Positions 37,965 through 51,100 of a stretch of 64,000 nt of DNA are shown one piece after another. The stretch spans positions 2,207,507 through 2,271,506 of the forward strand of contig OY718803.1 in assembly GCA_963070105.1 (NCBI GenBank), read 5' to 3'. Source of the DNA: Litomosoides sigmodontis (Eukaryota; Nematoda; Chromadorea; Rhabditida; Onchocercidae). Position numbers and translations under genes: made by a program. The notes below the pieces were generated by a model. The model was not told where the DNA came from and ran no database searches. It was given only the letters and a program-made list of their open reading frames with translations. Position 1 is the first letter of the stretch, and the number at the start of each line of letters is the position of its first letter.

Positions 37965-40900
37965 TTTATCCTTCGTGAATTATTCCTTTCTGTACAAAGA
38001 TACCTGAAATACCAAATGAACAATGCCTTCCTGCTTGTTTTCTTTTCTAAATTGCACGACACATCTTTGAAGTAACTGTTATTGCTAAGCAGTAAAATGA
38101 TAATTCAGTTGGAAAAACATACTGCTTCTTTTCTATGACTGATACGTTTAATTAATTTCTTCCTAAATTATATTTTCCATTTCTTTTCAGTCCCACCTGA
38201 AACATCTACATAATGCACTTTTAATTTTTCGCAAAACATTCCAGATGCATTTTTGATAGAGAAACAGTAACTGTACGAGAAAATAAAACTAGTAGACGCG
38301 ATATCTTCTTACAACTCTGATTTTATGAACATTTTGAACACATTATCATCTATTTCTACCACATAGGTTTTCATTCCTCACTGTTAGCTAGATAATTCGA
38401 TACTAAATTCTTAATTCGAAATAAATTACAGCAAATCAGTTACAGTTATATTACATAAATTAAATCAAAAATTCAACTTTTCTAAAAATGTTTCCTTCAT
38501 TTTTTTTCTCAAATCACATTCTATAACAATAAGTTTTTTTATGCTGTAACGTAATTTTTTGCTGCCTCTCTCATTCTCTGCTGCAACAAAAAATAAACCA
38601 ATACTATTTCATCACTATTTTCAATGTTTCATTTTCCTAACCATATGCATTTTTATCCCTCTTCTCCATTCTCTAGCACATCCTAAGAGTTTTTTTTTCC
38701 CTGCAAACTCTCAATCTATAACACGACTGAAATATTCTTACGTAATCGTATCGGTTCCCTCACCAATCTTATCATCTCCTCAGTTCCAATACAATTTCCT
38801 AGTGTTTTTACGCATTCGACGCACCACAACTCTTTCCAAATTTCCTAGCAAATTTCGAACACACACGTGAAAGGGAAAAGGCACGCCGCCAATTTTCGAC
38901 TGAACCATTACCGCTTCGAAGTTGATGACCGAGTAATTTATGAAAAATTTTAATCTCAGAGAAAATAATCTTGCAACAAAGTGTCCATCAGAGGATTTCC
39001 GTCATATAATCAATCGCTCAAAGTCACCGTTCATTTGCCATCACAGTCTAAATAAATGCTAAAATTTAATTGCTAATTTAAAACTAAATAATAAATAAAT
39101 ATTTTGATAAATTTAATGCTTAAAGCTTATTGCAGAAGGGAAAACGTGCACATAGCCCATCGAACATGAAGTTTAGGCGTGAGACATTTGATAATTGAAG
39201 CGTACGTGCACGCATAGATTTTTGAATCCTCTGCTCCTCACTGAAGTTGAATTTATCATTCAAAATGTCAAATTGGAATAAGTGCTTCGTTCATCGCTAA
39301 AATAGCATTGCATTCTAAAAGGAATGCAAACTTTTTCCAGAAGCTAATATTGAAATTTAAAATCAAAGTAACATTCATAGCATTGTTGAAAATACCTGAC
39401 ATTGAACCATCAACGTATCTGTGATGTTCTGTGTTAATTAAAATTTAATTGTCAAATTAATTTAAATAAATGTGTTCAGAAAAATCAGCACATAACTTTG
39501 GTATCGTAAATTGGCAACAAGGAAATATGCCAACAATAAGATGAAAGTTCTTTGTTTTTCGTGAACCGCATAACTGCAACTCTTTTTTTCATTTTAAAAT
39601 CAATGAAATTAAATTTAATGCGCAAAAAAAAACATTAAGGAATAAAATTTTATGAATAAAATTTAGAAAAGTTTCTACGATCCTATAACTTACACTTCTA
39701 ACGTACAATGCAACTAGCAATAGAGCTAGTTTTTGATTGTTTAATTAAATGAAGTAAAATTAAATTATTTACAAAATTAGTGGTAACTTATTAACCGTCC
39801 AGCATAAATCACTTCCTTCCTTCTTTTTTTTCCTCTGATAAATTAGTAATTAAAAAATTATGAGCAATCTAGTGCTTTTTCATTTTTCATCTTCCTTCTT
39901 CGTTTTGTTTTTCTTTAAAAGAAGACACGCAACAAGATGTAAATTTTATTTTAAAATCAAATTTTCACATCAAAAAAATTTTTCCAAATAACAAAATAAA
40001 CTTTAAAAATGGTAGAAAATAAAAGAAAAAAATTTGTGCGGAAAAAGATGAGCAAGAAGAAGAAGAAAGTAACATTTAGTGCTAACAACAACAACAAACC
40101 ATTGCTTTTCACTATTCATATTTTCATCATTTCATCACAATGCTCTCCATTTCTATGAATTTGCTAAATTCTATTGTTCGGTAATCAGTTTGACTTCGTT
40201 TTTTGAAAAAAAAAAAAAGTTTAATAAGTGAGAGTGCGCTTGAAACTGATCTGAATGAGTGTAAGCGAAAAGGAATAGAAGAAAGAATAAAAAAATTAAA
40301 AAATTTGCTGGAATTGTACATTTGTTAAAAAATTTTCACAGTAATATATTTTTGCTGGTGGAAGAAGGAATGCTGCCACTGGAAAAAGTTCTTTTTTTGC
40401 AAAATTAATTTTAAATTTAATTCCTAGATATAAATAAGAAGTAGCACTCAGTAAAATCAAGAAGGTTAGTAATTAGGTTGAAATTTGAGATTTTAAATGA
40501 ATCAAGTGTTCGTTGTTTTTTTTAAGTTATTTATTCCGATATTTGAGTAATTTTGAGCAGGTCTGACGTCTTTTTTGCTTTTTTTTATTGCATTTTGAAT
40601 TAAAATTACATTTTTAAGTAAAGTTTATGATTGCGCATTTTTTTAATTCGAAATTTCATGAATTATTTTTTTTTAGCGAAGTGTTATTTCCATTAGCATT
40701 CCTGACATTGCTTTATAGCACAGATGAAACGATTCCGCCTTCATTGCTTGCAATTATTATTTTTAATTAGCAATGCTAATTTTCAATTGTTAGAATTACC
40801 TACAATTACTGCATCGCATGATTGGTCGCAGTCGTTGTGTGTCCGAAGTTACCTACGGACACTGCACTGCGTGGATTATCTATAGTTACTGTAGAGCACG

Positions 40901-41674
40901 AATTACCTACAATTACTGTATTTCATGAACCAGCTTCAGTCATTGTTTGAGATTACTTACAGTTGCTGTATTGCATGAATTGGATTTAATTATTGTGTGT
41001 GTGTGTGTATGGCGTTTAAATTATATGTTTCTGAAAGTAAAAAATTGGTAGAAATGAACGAATTAGTCGATGAGTTTTGAATCGGTCAAAAAACGAGCGT
41101 TGGTGTTATATTGATTGTTTGACTGATTTTGACGAAATAAATTTGCTTCAAACCATTTAGCAAAGTCAGATGCATTTATTTTAAAAAAAATGTATGGAAG
41201 ATAGAAAAATGATTGTTCGCTTCCTCAAATCAAATGTACTACTAATTAGAAAAATTTATTGTTTTTTTCATCAATCATTATTACTTAATTAATAGTATAT
41301 TATCATTCATTTATTTAAAAATTAATGCAAATAAAATCATCTTGAGAATTTTTATTTCTATTTCTGTTCCAAAAATTTTTTCAAATCAAATATTAAATGA
41401 ATTGAATAGGAGGAATGCAGCTAACTCCTTGTCTAATTTAATTAACTCTAATAAGTAATAAAAGACTTCAAACATCTGCCTCCGTTAACTATAAGTGGAC
41501 ATATGAAACTCACTTGACTAATTTCATTAACGCTCAATATTTGCTTGATTATTGTCGAATAAAAAAAAAAATGAAATAATTTTGGCAGCAAGGAGAAATT
41601 ACTGAAATGAAAATTTCCTTCTAATTTTCAATATTTAGGTGAATCGCAAAACAAAACAAAAAAAGAACAAAGTA
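37965..41674. other. Intergenic between MROH1 and the cysteine-rich gene pair
   Basis: The MROH1 start and the first cysteine-rich gene point away from each other, so both promoters should lie in this 3.7 kb. It is AT-rich with many poly-T runs. The open frame 38559-38870 is Ser/Phe-rich low-complexity translation and is not called. A degenerate repeat array lies at about 40790-40990, and a short GT run at about 40996-41008. Confidence 0.5.
40790..40990. repeat. Degenerate tandem array around a TTACCTACAATTACTG core
   Basis: Four or five imperfect copies of a unit of roughly 35-50 bases, each with a version of ATTACCTACAATTACTGTA followed by a CATGAATTGG-like block. Copies diverge by substitutions and small indels. 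It lies about 0.7 kb upstream of the first cysteine-rich gene. Confidence 0.65.
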
Positions 41675-42566
41675 ATGATTGGTGTAGTTTTGGCAGCGCA
41701 TTTGGTAGTAGTATGCTTGTTGAAAACTGAAAATGCTCGCGCAACAAGTTGTCATTTTTCTCGACGCAATCAGGCTAGTCCAACAGGTTGGATTGATTTG
41801 GTGGATGAGTGCCGGGAGGATGAAGCGGAAGCTATTTGCTTTTCAGGTGTAAGTTAAGCTTCACCAAATTTTAGGCGAAAGAAAGAAAAGCTTAAAACAC
41901 AAATTGAGTGCAAAAATTATATTTGGAAAATTATTCGCTCAATTTTTCTTTTTTTTTTAAAAAAAAAACTTATTCGAATTATTTTTAAAATATTGAATGA
42001 AACGACGGTAAAAAAATGAGAGGAAATTATTCGAGAGAATTGATGAAGCAAAAATCGTTGTTTGATGTGGGCGTACACTGTGCTAATTGGTGAAAAATTA
42101 ATTGTTTAATTTGGAATTTAAGGAAAAAATTTCAAATTCATTAATTTTTTTAGTATAATCCAAGAGCAGCATATTTTCATGAAGCTGTTGGTTGGTGGCG
42201 AGTGCTGCATAGTGAAAATGAATGCCTTACCAAAAAATATGTTGGTCGTTATCAATTTTTTTTTTTGCAATAAATTTTTATCAATTCTTACTCACTTTTA
42301 TAAATATCATAAATTCATTATTCTAATTACTTTTTGCAAAAATTAGCAAATTTTGATAAAGTAATTTTCAGTTGCGTAAAAAGTTAGCGTGTAGCGATGA
42401 GCAAAAAGTGCCCGAAGAGGGTTGCTACAGAGATAAAGCATACTACAACAATTTTTTCCTTTGTTGGTGCAACGGTTCAGAGTGCAACACGAGGGAGAAG
42501 ATAACGGAAATTTACAGAAAAAACGACACAATATATGCTATCAATGGTGATTGCAAGCCATTTTAA
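41675..42566 (+). CDS. Secreted cysteine-rich protein, Ly6-like C-terminus (paralog A)
   Basis: Three exons, 41675-41848, 42154-42240 and 42372-42566, all joined in phase 0, give 151 residues. The N-terminus is a signal peptide (MIGVVLAAHLVVVCLLK, cleavage near NARA-TSC). The mature protein carries about ten cysteines and ends with CWCNGSECNTREKI plus a short tail containing DCKPF. The CxC-x4-CNT ending recalls Ly6/three-finger and related nematode secreted modules, but spacing is not diagnostic and I do not claim the fold. A TATTTAG acceptor-like site about 37 bases upstream suggests trans-splicing. No transmembrane helix or GPI-type C-terminus follows, so it is probably secreted. Paralog of the gene at 45134-46713. 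Confidence 0.8.
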
Positions 42567-45133
42567 ATTTGATTAAAATTAAAATTTAAATGTTTTTTGT
42601 TAAAAATTGCAAAAAGAAAAATTCATGTTTGCTAGCTAATTGCAGCACTGATGTAAAAATGTACGTTTGCAAAAAGTTGTTTTCTTTTTTTTTGCGCAAT
42701 ACAATGTATGTTGAATTTGAATAAATTAATAGATTTTAAAGCAGTAAAATAGTGAACATTTTTTTTTCCAAGAAGAAGGGCTTGCCACATACAATTACAA
42801 TCATATTAATATGAAAATTAAAAGTTCCATATACACAGGCACAGCGTAAACGTGTAATTTTGAGTGCTACTTTTTTTTGCTTTTTAACTTTTTCTTCCAA
42901 ATTCTTAAAAGAGTGTTTTAAATGTTGCATTTAAGCTTCAAAATTTTTTAAATGTATAAAATTTAAAATTTAAATTCCAAATGCGTCATGTGTCATTGCT
43001 TCGGCCAAATCTGCAATGAAGAAAAGAGGACAATAAGTGCGTTTGTAAAATGAAAAAGAAATTGAAAGTACAGCTTATAAGTGAGCAGTTGCATACGGTA
43101 GGGTAAAACAAGGTCGTACAAGTGGGTAATTTAAGGTACAGGTCTTCTTTCTCTCGCTATTGCTCAAGCAGTTCGATTAACTCATTGTACATTTATGACA
43201 TTAATTAATTAACTTGAAATTATTTGTTACTAAGATAAATATGAGATTTCGCCTGTTTTTTTTTAAATTTTCAGTTATTTGTATTTTTAATTTTTTTCAC
43301 CTTCTCGTTTTCATCTTAGTTTGTTGACTCGCACAATCTCTTCTCTTCCTTTAATTTGTTGACATCAGTCATCTCCTATTTTAATTTCGATAGCTCTATT
43401 TTTTAGCTTAAAATTTGTTTTACTAGCAACATCATATCTGTATCATTTTGTATGAATTTAACGCTTGTTATCTCATTTCTTTTTCAATTTTTAGTAGTTT
43501 ATATATGCGTTTGCAGTGTTTTATTCTACTGTAAATTATTTGTTTGCTAAATAGCAAAAGCTGTTATTTTTTAATTTTAAAGAAACAGAAATTGAATAAA
43601 TTTATGCATAATTAATTGTGAGTTTACGGTATATTGTTATTTCTATTAACTAAATGATTACTTTGATCAAATTATTCCATAATACGATTTCAAAACTGAT
43701 AATGAATTTTTTTTAATAAAAGCAATGCAATTTTGTGCAATTTTTTGTTTCTGTCTTGTTAGATGGCGAAAACAAAAAACAATGCGAGACAAAACACTTT
43801 CAATGAAATGAATGAGTCATCGCCTGATTTCACACTTATTCATAGCAAATTTAAAACTTTTAATCATTCAAAAATCGTGAAAAAAAAAACAGACTTCTAG
43901 CTTTTTCAGTCTGTTAGTCTTATTTGTGTTTGGTAGGAAAGTGGAAAAGACAAGAAGTTGAAAACTGAGAAGTAAAAGAGAAATGAATGTTGAATGGAAT
44001 GATTATGAAAAGGTATTTGTTTGGTGTTGTGATGATAGGAAAAACTTTCCATTTTGTATTTCATCCAATACATTCTTCCACTTTTTTTCGTTTGCTAAAT
44101 TTTTTTTCTTACTTTCTTTCTTTCCTTTGTTTTTTTTTGCTTAAACTTTTACTTGAAAATTTTGTGCCTTTAACAAACAGACAAAAAAAATATATAAGCA
44201 CTTATTGCTTTCCTATATTTTTTACGTAAAAAAATGCAAAAGAGAAAAAGAGGAGGAAAAGGAATGTATTTATTTGTTTTTCTTTAATTCTTTTATTTAT
44301 GAAAATTTTCTGATTTCACCTTTTTACATTTTAACAAAAGGAAGTATGTTGAAGAGATAGGCGTAACGACGAGAAATTAAGTTTTTTAAGTTTTTAAAAT
44401 TCTTTCCATCTAAAAAATTAGCAAATTTCCAGGATTTTTAGTTTGGTGAGAAATTAACTGACGAACAGTTTTATTTAAGTCTATTGATGTGTGTATAAAT
44501 AATTATTTTATCTTCTCAATTTGTAAAATTATGATGTTCTTTTGAAATATCGGCTGCTTTAAACAGCATAATTGTTTGAAACGTGTTCTGGGAAAGCAAT
44601 AATAGTGTGAAAGAATTTTTTTGAAAGTTTTTTTTTAATTTTTGCTTGTTTTTGAATTTTGATCAACTAGAAAAACGATCATACACATAGCATTACTGTA
44701 AACAGATCCGAGCTGTATTTCTGTTTTGAGACTAGAAGAGATTGTAAGTAATAAAATTATGCTTTATTTAAAGAAGTAGATGATTTTTTTGTTCTATTAA
44801 CATAGTAATATTTTTATCGTAATATGTTGTACATGACTAATTTATTTTATCATAATGTAAACTTCGTTATCGTAATATTTGATAGTAATTAATTATTTAT
44901 TATGTAATCTATTTGCTGAATTTCCTATTTTTTATTTTTACGCATCAAAAAATTACTTTATTACGATTTACTTTACTTACTGATAGAATTACGAATCATT
45001 TTTTTTGTTGGTTCATTTTCTAACCTTACCGTAATACATTTTTACCGTAATGTCAGTAAATTTAAAGCCAATTTTCCAATAAAAGATTGTTCTGAATATT
45101 CGGAAGTTACATAACTGAATTTAGGAGAGAGAC
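42567..45133. other. Intergenic between the two paralogs
   Basis: AT-rich, no supported gene; the open frame at 43987-44229 is Phe/Leu low complexity. AATAAA-like signals near 42719 could end paralog A. From about 44810 to 45060 the motif TACCGTAATA/TATCGTAATA recurs several times at irregular spacing. Confidence 0.5.
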
Positions 45134-46713
45134 ATGACAAAAATGTATGATTCAATTATTCACATAACATTATTGCTACTATTTATTGGTGTTAAATATA
45201 CCGTATCGCTATTCTGTTATACGGTACATTGGGATGCGTACTCATCATTTACGGAGAAGGCACACAAATGCACCGATGACGAAGAATTTTGTGCATCTTT
45301 GGTATTTTTTATTTTTCATTGAGAAAATTTTGAGAAGTATTATGTAAATGATTAATATGCGATAATTCAAATTCATTTGCTAACATTTGAAGGAATAACC
45401 TTTTAAATGTTGATAGGACAAAAGCCTTATATTTTATTAATAAAGAGGAACGGAAATTTTCATAATTTTAATTAAAAATTTTTTTGATTCCTCGCTGCTC
45501 TTTTATAAAGAAGCTTGATTGTTTTTGTTTACAGTACGATCGTAGTGCAGAAAGTTGGTATCTTCGAGCCATACCGTTGGACAAAAAGTGTTATTCTACT
45601 ACCGAGGTAGAATTGATCATGTCCATTATATCAAGTTTCAACTGTTTCTTTAGCATTAGGAACGGTGAAGTGAATGAGGAATAAATCGACGAATGATATT
45701 TGAGTGTCGTATCTTTCATGTTAATTACGAAGGTACGGTACTTCTCTACAGTAAGACTATCGTATCTTATATGTTAATCGAAGTGCTGTACTTTTTACAG
45801 TACGATTAACATCTTTCTATTTGTTCCATGTATTATTAATGAAGAATGATGATTCAATTTTATGATAATTATTAAATTTCAGTTGAGAAGTAGAATAAAC
45901 TGCAGTGTGAAAGAATTCAGAGAGGGATGTTTCATGGATCCGAGGTATAATAGCTACAAAAGAAGTACAGCAAAGCTACCTGTTTGCATTTGCAAAGGTG
46001 CCTACTGTAATACACAGGAGAAAATTGAAAGTGTATGGTTGGAGCAAAATATCTACAGATTTCATAAATCTGAAGATTGCCGTGATAAATTGAAGAAAGA
46101 AAACTCGACCACAAAAACTACAACTTCTAGCAGTGGAACAACGAGTGCAAACGATTTCAGATTCAATCAGATAGCGAGAGTTACAGAAACGTCAGTGTCA
46201 AGTACGGAAACTACAACAACTGCTACGACTACACCAGTTACAACTACTTCTGCAAGTACCACAACAACTGCTACAACTACTTCTGCAAGTACCACAACAA
46301 CTGCTACAACTACACCAACTGCAACTACTTCTGCAAGTACCACAACAACTGCTACAACTACTTCTGCAAGTACCACAACAGCTGCTACAACTATTGCTGC
46401 AACAGCAGCAGCAACTACTGCATCAGATGAATTGTTAGAGAACGTTACGGAAGTATCAGAATCATCAGGTGCACATACGAGTGCACCAAGCAGCAACAAT
46501 TCGTCAGACAACGAAACTAACGTTCCTGAAAGTCAAACTGCAGAAACAGATGCAAATGCACAATCAAATGCATCATCGGCAAGAAAAGTTCGTGAAGTTG
46601 GAATACAAAGTGCTACAGTAGCCGAACAGGTAAATTGGTTGTTAAATAAGGAGGAAAATTACATGTCAGAATCAATTCAGACAACGACAATAAAGATGCA
46701 AGAAAAGTGGTAA
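45134..46713 (+). CDS. Secreted cysteine-rich protein with Thr-rich mucin-like tail (paralog B)
   Basis: Three exons, 45134-45301, 45535-45606 and 45883-46713, all phase 0, give 356 residues. A signal peptide (SIIHITLLLLFIGVKYTVS) is followed by the same cysteine module as paralog A: CVKEF-like NCSVKEFREGC, then CICKGAYCNTQEKI and a final DC. Both introns fall at the same places as in paralog A (before the Tyr that opens exon 2 and before the Leu-Arg that opens exon 3). Exon 3 then runs on for about 200 residues of Thr/Ser/Ala, including four copies of an 11-residue unit, and ends in an Asn/Ser/Glu-rich part closing KMQEKW. Dense Thr and several NxS/T sites suggest heavy O- and N-glycosylation. 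A secreted mucin-like surface or excretory product is inference. Confidence 0.82.
45717..45810. repeat. Imperfect direct repeat in intron 2 of paralog B
   Basis: Two imperfect copies of about 45-50 bases, each running TCGTATCTT..CATGTTAAT..GAAG..GGTACTT-like..TACAGTA. Confidence 0.55.
46238..46390 (+). repeat. 33-nt in-frame minisatellite coding TTTSASTTTTA
   Basis: Four near-identical 33-base units, one interrupted by an 18-base ACACCA-type insertion, each encoding Thr-Thr-Thr-Ser-Ala-Ser-Thr-Thr-Thr-Thr-Ala. The near absence of synonymous differences suggests recent expansion, so copy number may vary between individuals. Confidence 0.9.
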
Positions 46714-47387
46714 AATGAAGTCAGAGAGATATCAAGAAGCTAAATTTTAATTTCATTTCACTTTTTTCGCTCCACTCCGTGCTACAAACATCTGCTGGTA
46801 AAAGAAAGAGAGAAAAAAAAGAAAAGGATGTCAATAAAGAAATCCAAATAATCGTCAGAATTAGTTCTAATTATGAAGCTAGAAAAAAAATTGCAAATTA
46901 AATTGTATTATTGAAAAGGTGAAATTTGTTTGTATGATTAATTGAAAAAAAAGAAAGGAATAAATAAATGAAATAAATAATTGATAGATCTCTCAAACAC
47001 CATCACATTACAAAGTAATTACTTTTTATAAAAAAAAATTTTTTTAATTTAACTCATTAGTTATGGCGTTTTTTTTAATTTATTAGATTTGCCAATGATA
47101 GTTACGAGAAGAGGTAAAAAGAAGGAAGCAATAAAAATTGCTAAAAAAAAAAACGTTAAGGTTTAAAATTGATTCGTCGTTTAATTGGAAACTTCAATTT
47201 CTTCTTTTTTCTAGTAGTAGTAATTCAATTTAGATGAAAAATTCATTAATTTTACGCAATTCTCAAATTTCAATGAAATAAAATTTTGAAACTATAAAAT
47301 TTGTTTGTTGCTATCAGCTCCATCTATATCAATCACAGATAGCTTTCTCATCAATTCCATTAACAACAATTACTAGTACTGCCATAC

Positions 47388-47389
<2 letters not shown>

Positions 47390-47424
<35 letters not shown>
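47390..47424. repeat. (AT)n microsatellite
   Basis: About 17 AT units. Confidence 0.95.
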
Positions 47425-47429
<5 letters not shown>

Positions 47430-47638
47430 TCTGTTTTTCAGTGAATCATTTTTCAAGTAACTCGTTTCCATCCAAAACCGCTCTGGCAATAATTCAAAAA
47501 GTATTCGATGAAAAGGAAAAATATTTAGCTAGAATGATTTCATTAATGTTTTGGATTAAAAAATTTTATATCATCTACCAATTTTTGTGTTATTGATTAC
47601 TGTTATTGATTATTATTGATTATTGATTTTTTCAAAAA

Positions 47639-47672
47639 TAAGATGATTTATTTCAATGAATAAATCATCTTA
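47639..47672. repeat. Perfect 14-bp hairpin with 6-base loop
   Basis: TAAGATGATTTATT is followed after TCAATG by its exact reverse complement. It is preceded by repeated ATTGATTATT. It lies between two converging genes. Confidence 0.85.
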
Positions 47673-48055
47673 CAGTTAGTAATTAGGAGAGAAAAAATGC
47701 ATACAATTAATTTGTTAGAAGCCAAACTACAATATTTAGTATATTTGAGTTACCGTAGCAACTATTATTTCAACAATATTAAAATAATTTGTTCAAAGAA
47801 TTAAAAATTATAGCTCATTAAGTAATTTATTAGTTATTTTTTATGTTTTCTAAGAGCAATATTTTGTGATTTGGGAGTGATTGCAAAAAAAAAACCGTTA
47901 AGTGAGTAAATCAATTCTATCTATTCAAAACATCCATAAATAAAATTTTCTTTCAACTATTTGATTTTCAAATTTCAAATCGAAGTCTATGTTTTGCTTT
48001 GATCATCTGTTATCACCAATATATGATATCGCTACCATCATCATCAACAGGTGAC

Positions 48056-48106
48056 ATCACAATCACTATCACTATCATCATCATCATCATCATCGTCACC
48101 ATCATT
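48056..48106. repeat. (ATC)n-type trinucleotide tract
   Basis: ATC/TCA repeats with interruptions, immediately next to the SLC19 stop codon, in its 3' untranslated region. Confidence 0.85.
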
Positions 48107-48108
48107 CC

Positions 48109-51100
48109 TCACCGGTATGAAATACATCGAAGGAATGCAGGATTCGAATTGGTGACAACCGGTTGTCCAAGTCTTTCAAGCAATTTTTCCTGATTCATCG
48201 TATGCAGTGCGAACGAATGTATGGCAAACCGATTTCGCAAATGATCCATTAAATTGCATGCAATTGAGAAGAGAAAGATAACAGCAATCACTGCATGATA
48301 GATACCATAAATTAAAAACTGAAATTGAAAGATACTGAGTAAATGACAACCAATCTACCGTACCATTGTCAATCTAATTATCGTATACCAAATGTTCAAG
48401 TGATAAGCAATAGATTAATTAGAAAAATGTGTTATTAGCAAAATGCAATAACTTTTACTAATTTATAAGACAGCATTGATAAACTAATTATTTAAAGTAT
48501 CTTTACCTTTACGTGTACTCATTCACAATAAACGTGAAATAACTAACGAGAGAATGATTGATTATTCATCAGAATATTTCGATGTGATGTAAATGAAAAA
48601 AAAAAACAAAAAAAAAAGACAAACTGAAACCTGCGATCTTACAAGCATACCAAAACCGCGTTTATCAACGATTATCATTGTTAAAAGCGCTTGCAAAATA
48701 AGTGCCACAAATGAATTCAGGCCAAATATTAGGCCATAACTTTCAGTGATCATTTTCTTAGCCAAATTCCATCTGTTCAGTAATTCATTTAGCCATAAAT
48801 CATCCAATGCATTTCAAATTTTAGCAATGATCATCAATCAGACAATTTCATGGCAATGATTGCAACAGCAATGTAAGTGCAAAACAATTGATGATCATGA
48901 ATTATTGAGTGTGATAAGTTGATTTATGATAATTGATGAAAAATTTCCATCAACACTTACAAAATATGAGCGAAAAGAATTTTTAATTTTTACACACAAA
49001 AAGATATTAAAATTTTTGAATTTTCACATTCAAAAAACGAAACATTTTGAGTTTTTGAGTGTTTGAAGAGAAAAAGAAAAAAGGAAAATTTAATAGCATA
49101 CTGGGCAATAGTTATCATTACTTGATAGAGTGTGCGGTAGCAAATGTAGCAGACGTACATCACGTAGATTGTTTGCGCTTGGCTAAATAGGAGCAATAGA
49201 GCGCAATCGATGCTTGAAATTAGCACCAACGCTGCTTCGCCCCATTTATCCCAATCAATCGATAGCATATTCATTAGCATTATTGCTATTGCAGCTCAAA
49301 AATTGACATGATAAATGCTTAATTTTGCAAATATTAAGTTTTAACTTTTACTGTATAATTCGTTGCATTTTAACAGTCCAATTCCATTCGGTTCATTTCC
49401 ATTCTTTTTTTTTTCAAACCAAATGAGCTCATTAAATTTAACTGTTTGAAATGTTGAAAAGAGTTAAGCGAACTGATGGAAATATTTTAGGTTTTGGGGA
49501 AAATGTTTCTAAAGATGAATGCCAGAAGGTTGAAATTAAAATTCTTACCACAAGCAGTATAAGTTGCTTCTGCGAAACCATTAAGCGTTGTTTCCTCTTT
49601 CTGTACTTCACCCCATAACGTTTGTGAATAGGCGCTTACCTAACGTTTTAAATACGAAATAATTCAAGTAAACGTGAAATGAAACAATTGGTGAAATAAG
49701 TGAAATATGCAATTGGCATTTATAGTTTCGGAAATTTACCTCAAATTTTAATTGCTCATATGCTAAGACTTATTCAATCATTTATCTCACCATGAAATCA
49801 CTTATCACTTTGCCTCCATTAATTGAGCAAACCATTTGCATAGGAGTATGTGTCAAAGTGACAAATTAGTTTCACCTGTAGTGACATACAAGTTGTCATT
49901 GCCCACCAAAGTGACCACTTCCGAACAAATCCAATCCCATAAACTTGCTTTGTGTTAGTCCATAATGTTTGCATTCGAAATTTCGCATATTGCACATATG
50001 TTGTCGGCTCATGAAACCTTTCCATATCTTTAAATGTAAATTTCAATTTTTTAATTAGATAAAATAATAATATTAGTGAAGTTTGATCAGGAAATTTCAG
50101 AAATGTATTAAAATATATATATATATTTTAACACATTTTCAAATATATATATTTTTTCCAATATATGGATATTTTGAATACTCATTTACTTGCTTATCAA
50201 AGTAATTAATCGAGGACACATTCCAAGTATTAATTTGCTTAAGCATTAAGCTAATAAATGTCAACTTCGTTTTCAAGATAATTAAGTTAAAAATTGTAAA
50301 ATATTTTAAGTGAACGTAACTAACCTGCGGTAATTTTAATTCGTTCCACCAACGATTTCAATTGTATCCGTGGAAAACACAAACCAAAAATGAACACCAA
50401 AAGTGGTGAAATAAGTGAAATTTGATTAACTGTCAGATAAGTACCAGTTGCTGTTAGCACAATCGTTTGACTCAATAAATAACCAAACGTACGTCCAGCC
50501 ATTGTTGATGCACGTGTCCATGATGTTAACCTGAATATACTGCAATCATTCATTTCTAATTTTTATACTTTTTTTTTCCAAAATTAAACTTTTGAAAATT
50601 TCTCATTTAAATTACAACAACGAAAGAAAAATTAATTAGCTAAGATAGAAGATGACAACAATGTGTGTGAAATAATGAAATAAGCACTTACCGCTTATAC
50701 TCATTTTTTTTAACTTTTGCATAAGTGTACGAGTAAAATGCAATTTCAGCCGCTGACGCAACACCGTAGAAACTCATTCCAATTTGCTGCAGCAATATAC
50801 TCGAACCAAATACTAATGTTGTTCTGCAATTTAAATTTCCTTAATTATCCACCTGAATCATATTTCACTTCTACAACTGGCTGACTGAAGTATGCATTGA
50901 AAAGTTAACAGGCAGAACAAAAAGTGTGAATTTTTTTTGCTAGCAAATTAGCAGGGTAAAGTTGAATTTTAATCAAAAAATAAAAATTCCCAGATATTAT
51001 CTACTTAATTGTACTAATTGCTATGAATGATTTAAAATTTTTCACTTGCGATGGTACCCTAGCTGTCCTAATATGATCGAATAAATTTCCTTTACTATGA

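Larger units (their letters stand above)
46714..48108. other. 3' intergenic between paralog B and the SLC19 gene
   Basis: Convergent 3' flanks. AATAAA near 46835 could serve paralog B. Contains an AT microsatellite (47390-47424), a perfect 14-bp hairpin (47639-47672) and an ATC/TCA-rich tract (48056-48106) that abuts the SLC19 stop codon. No gene seen. Confidence 0.55.

Noticed and set aside
38559..38870. 103-codon Ser/Phe-rich frame upstream of MROH1
   Set aside because: Low-complexity pyrimidine DNA; no conserved motif or convincing start context.
46167..46511. Ala/Val-rich minus-strand frame
   Set aside because: Antisense shadow of the Thr-rich repeat in paralog B.
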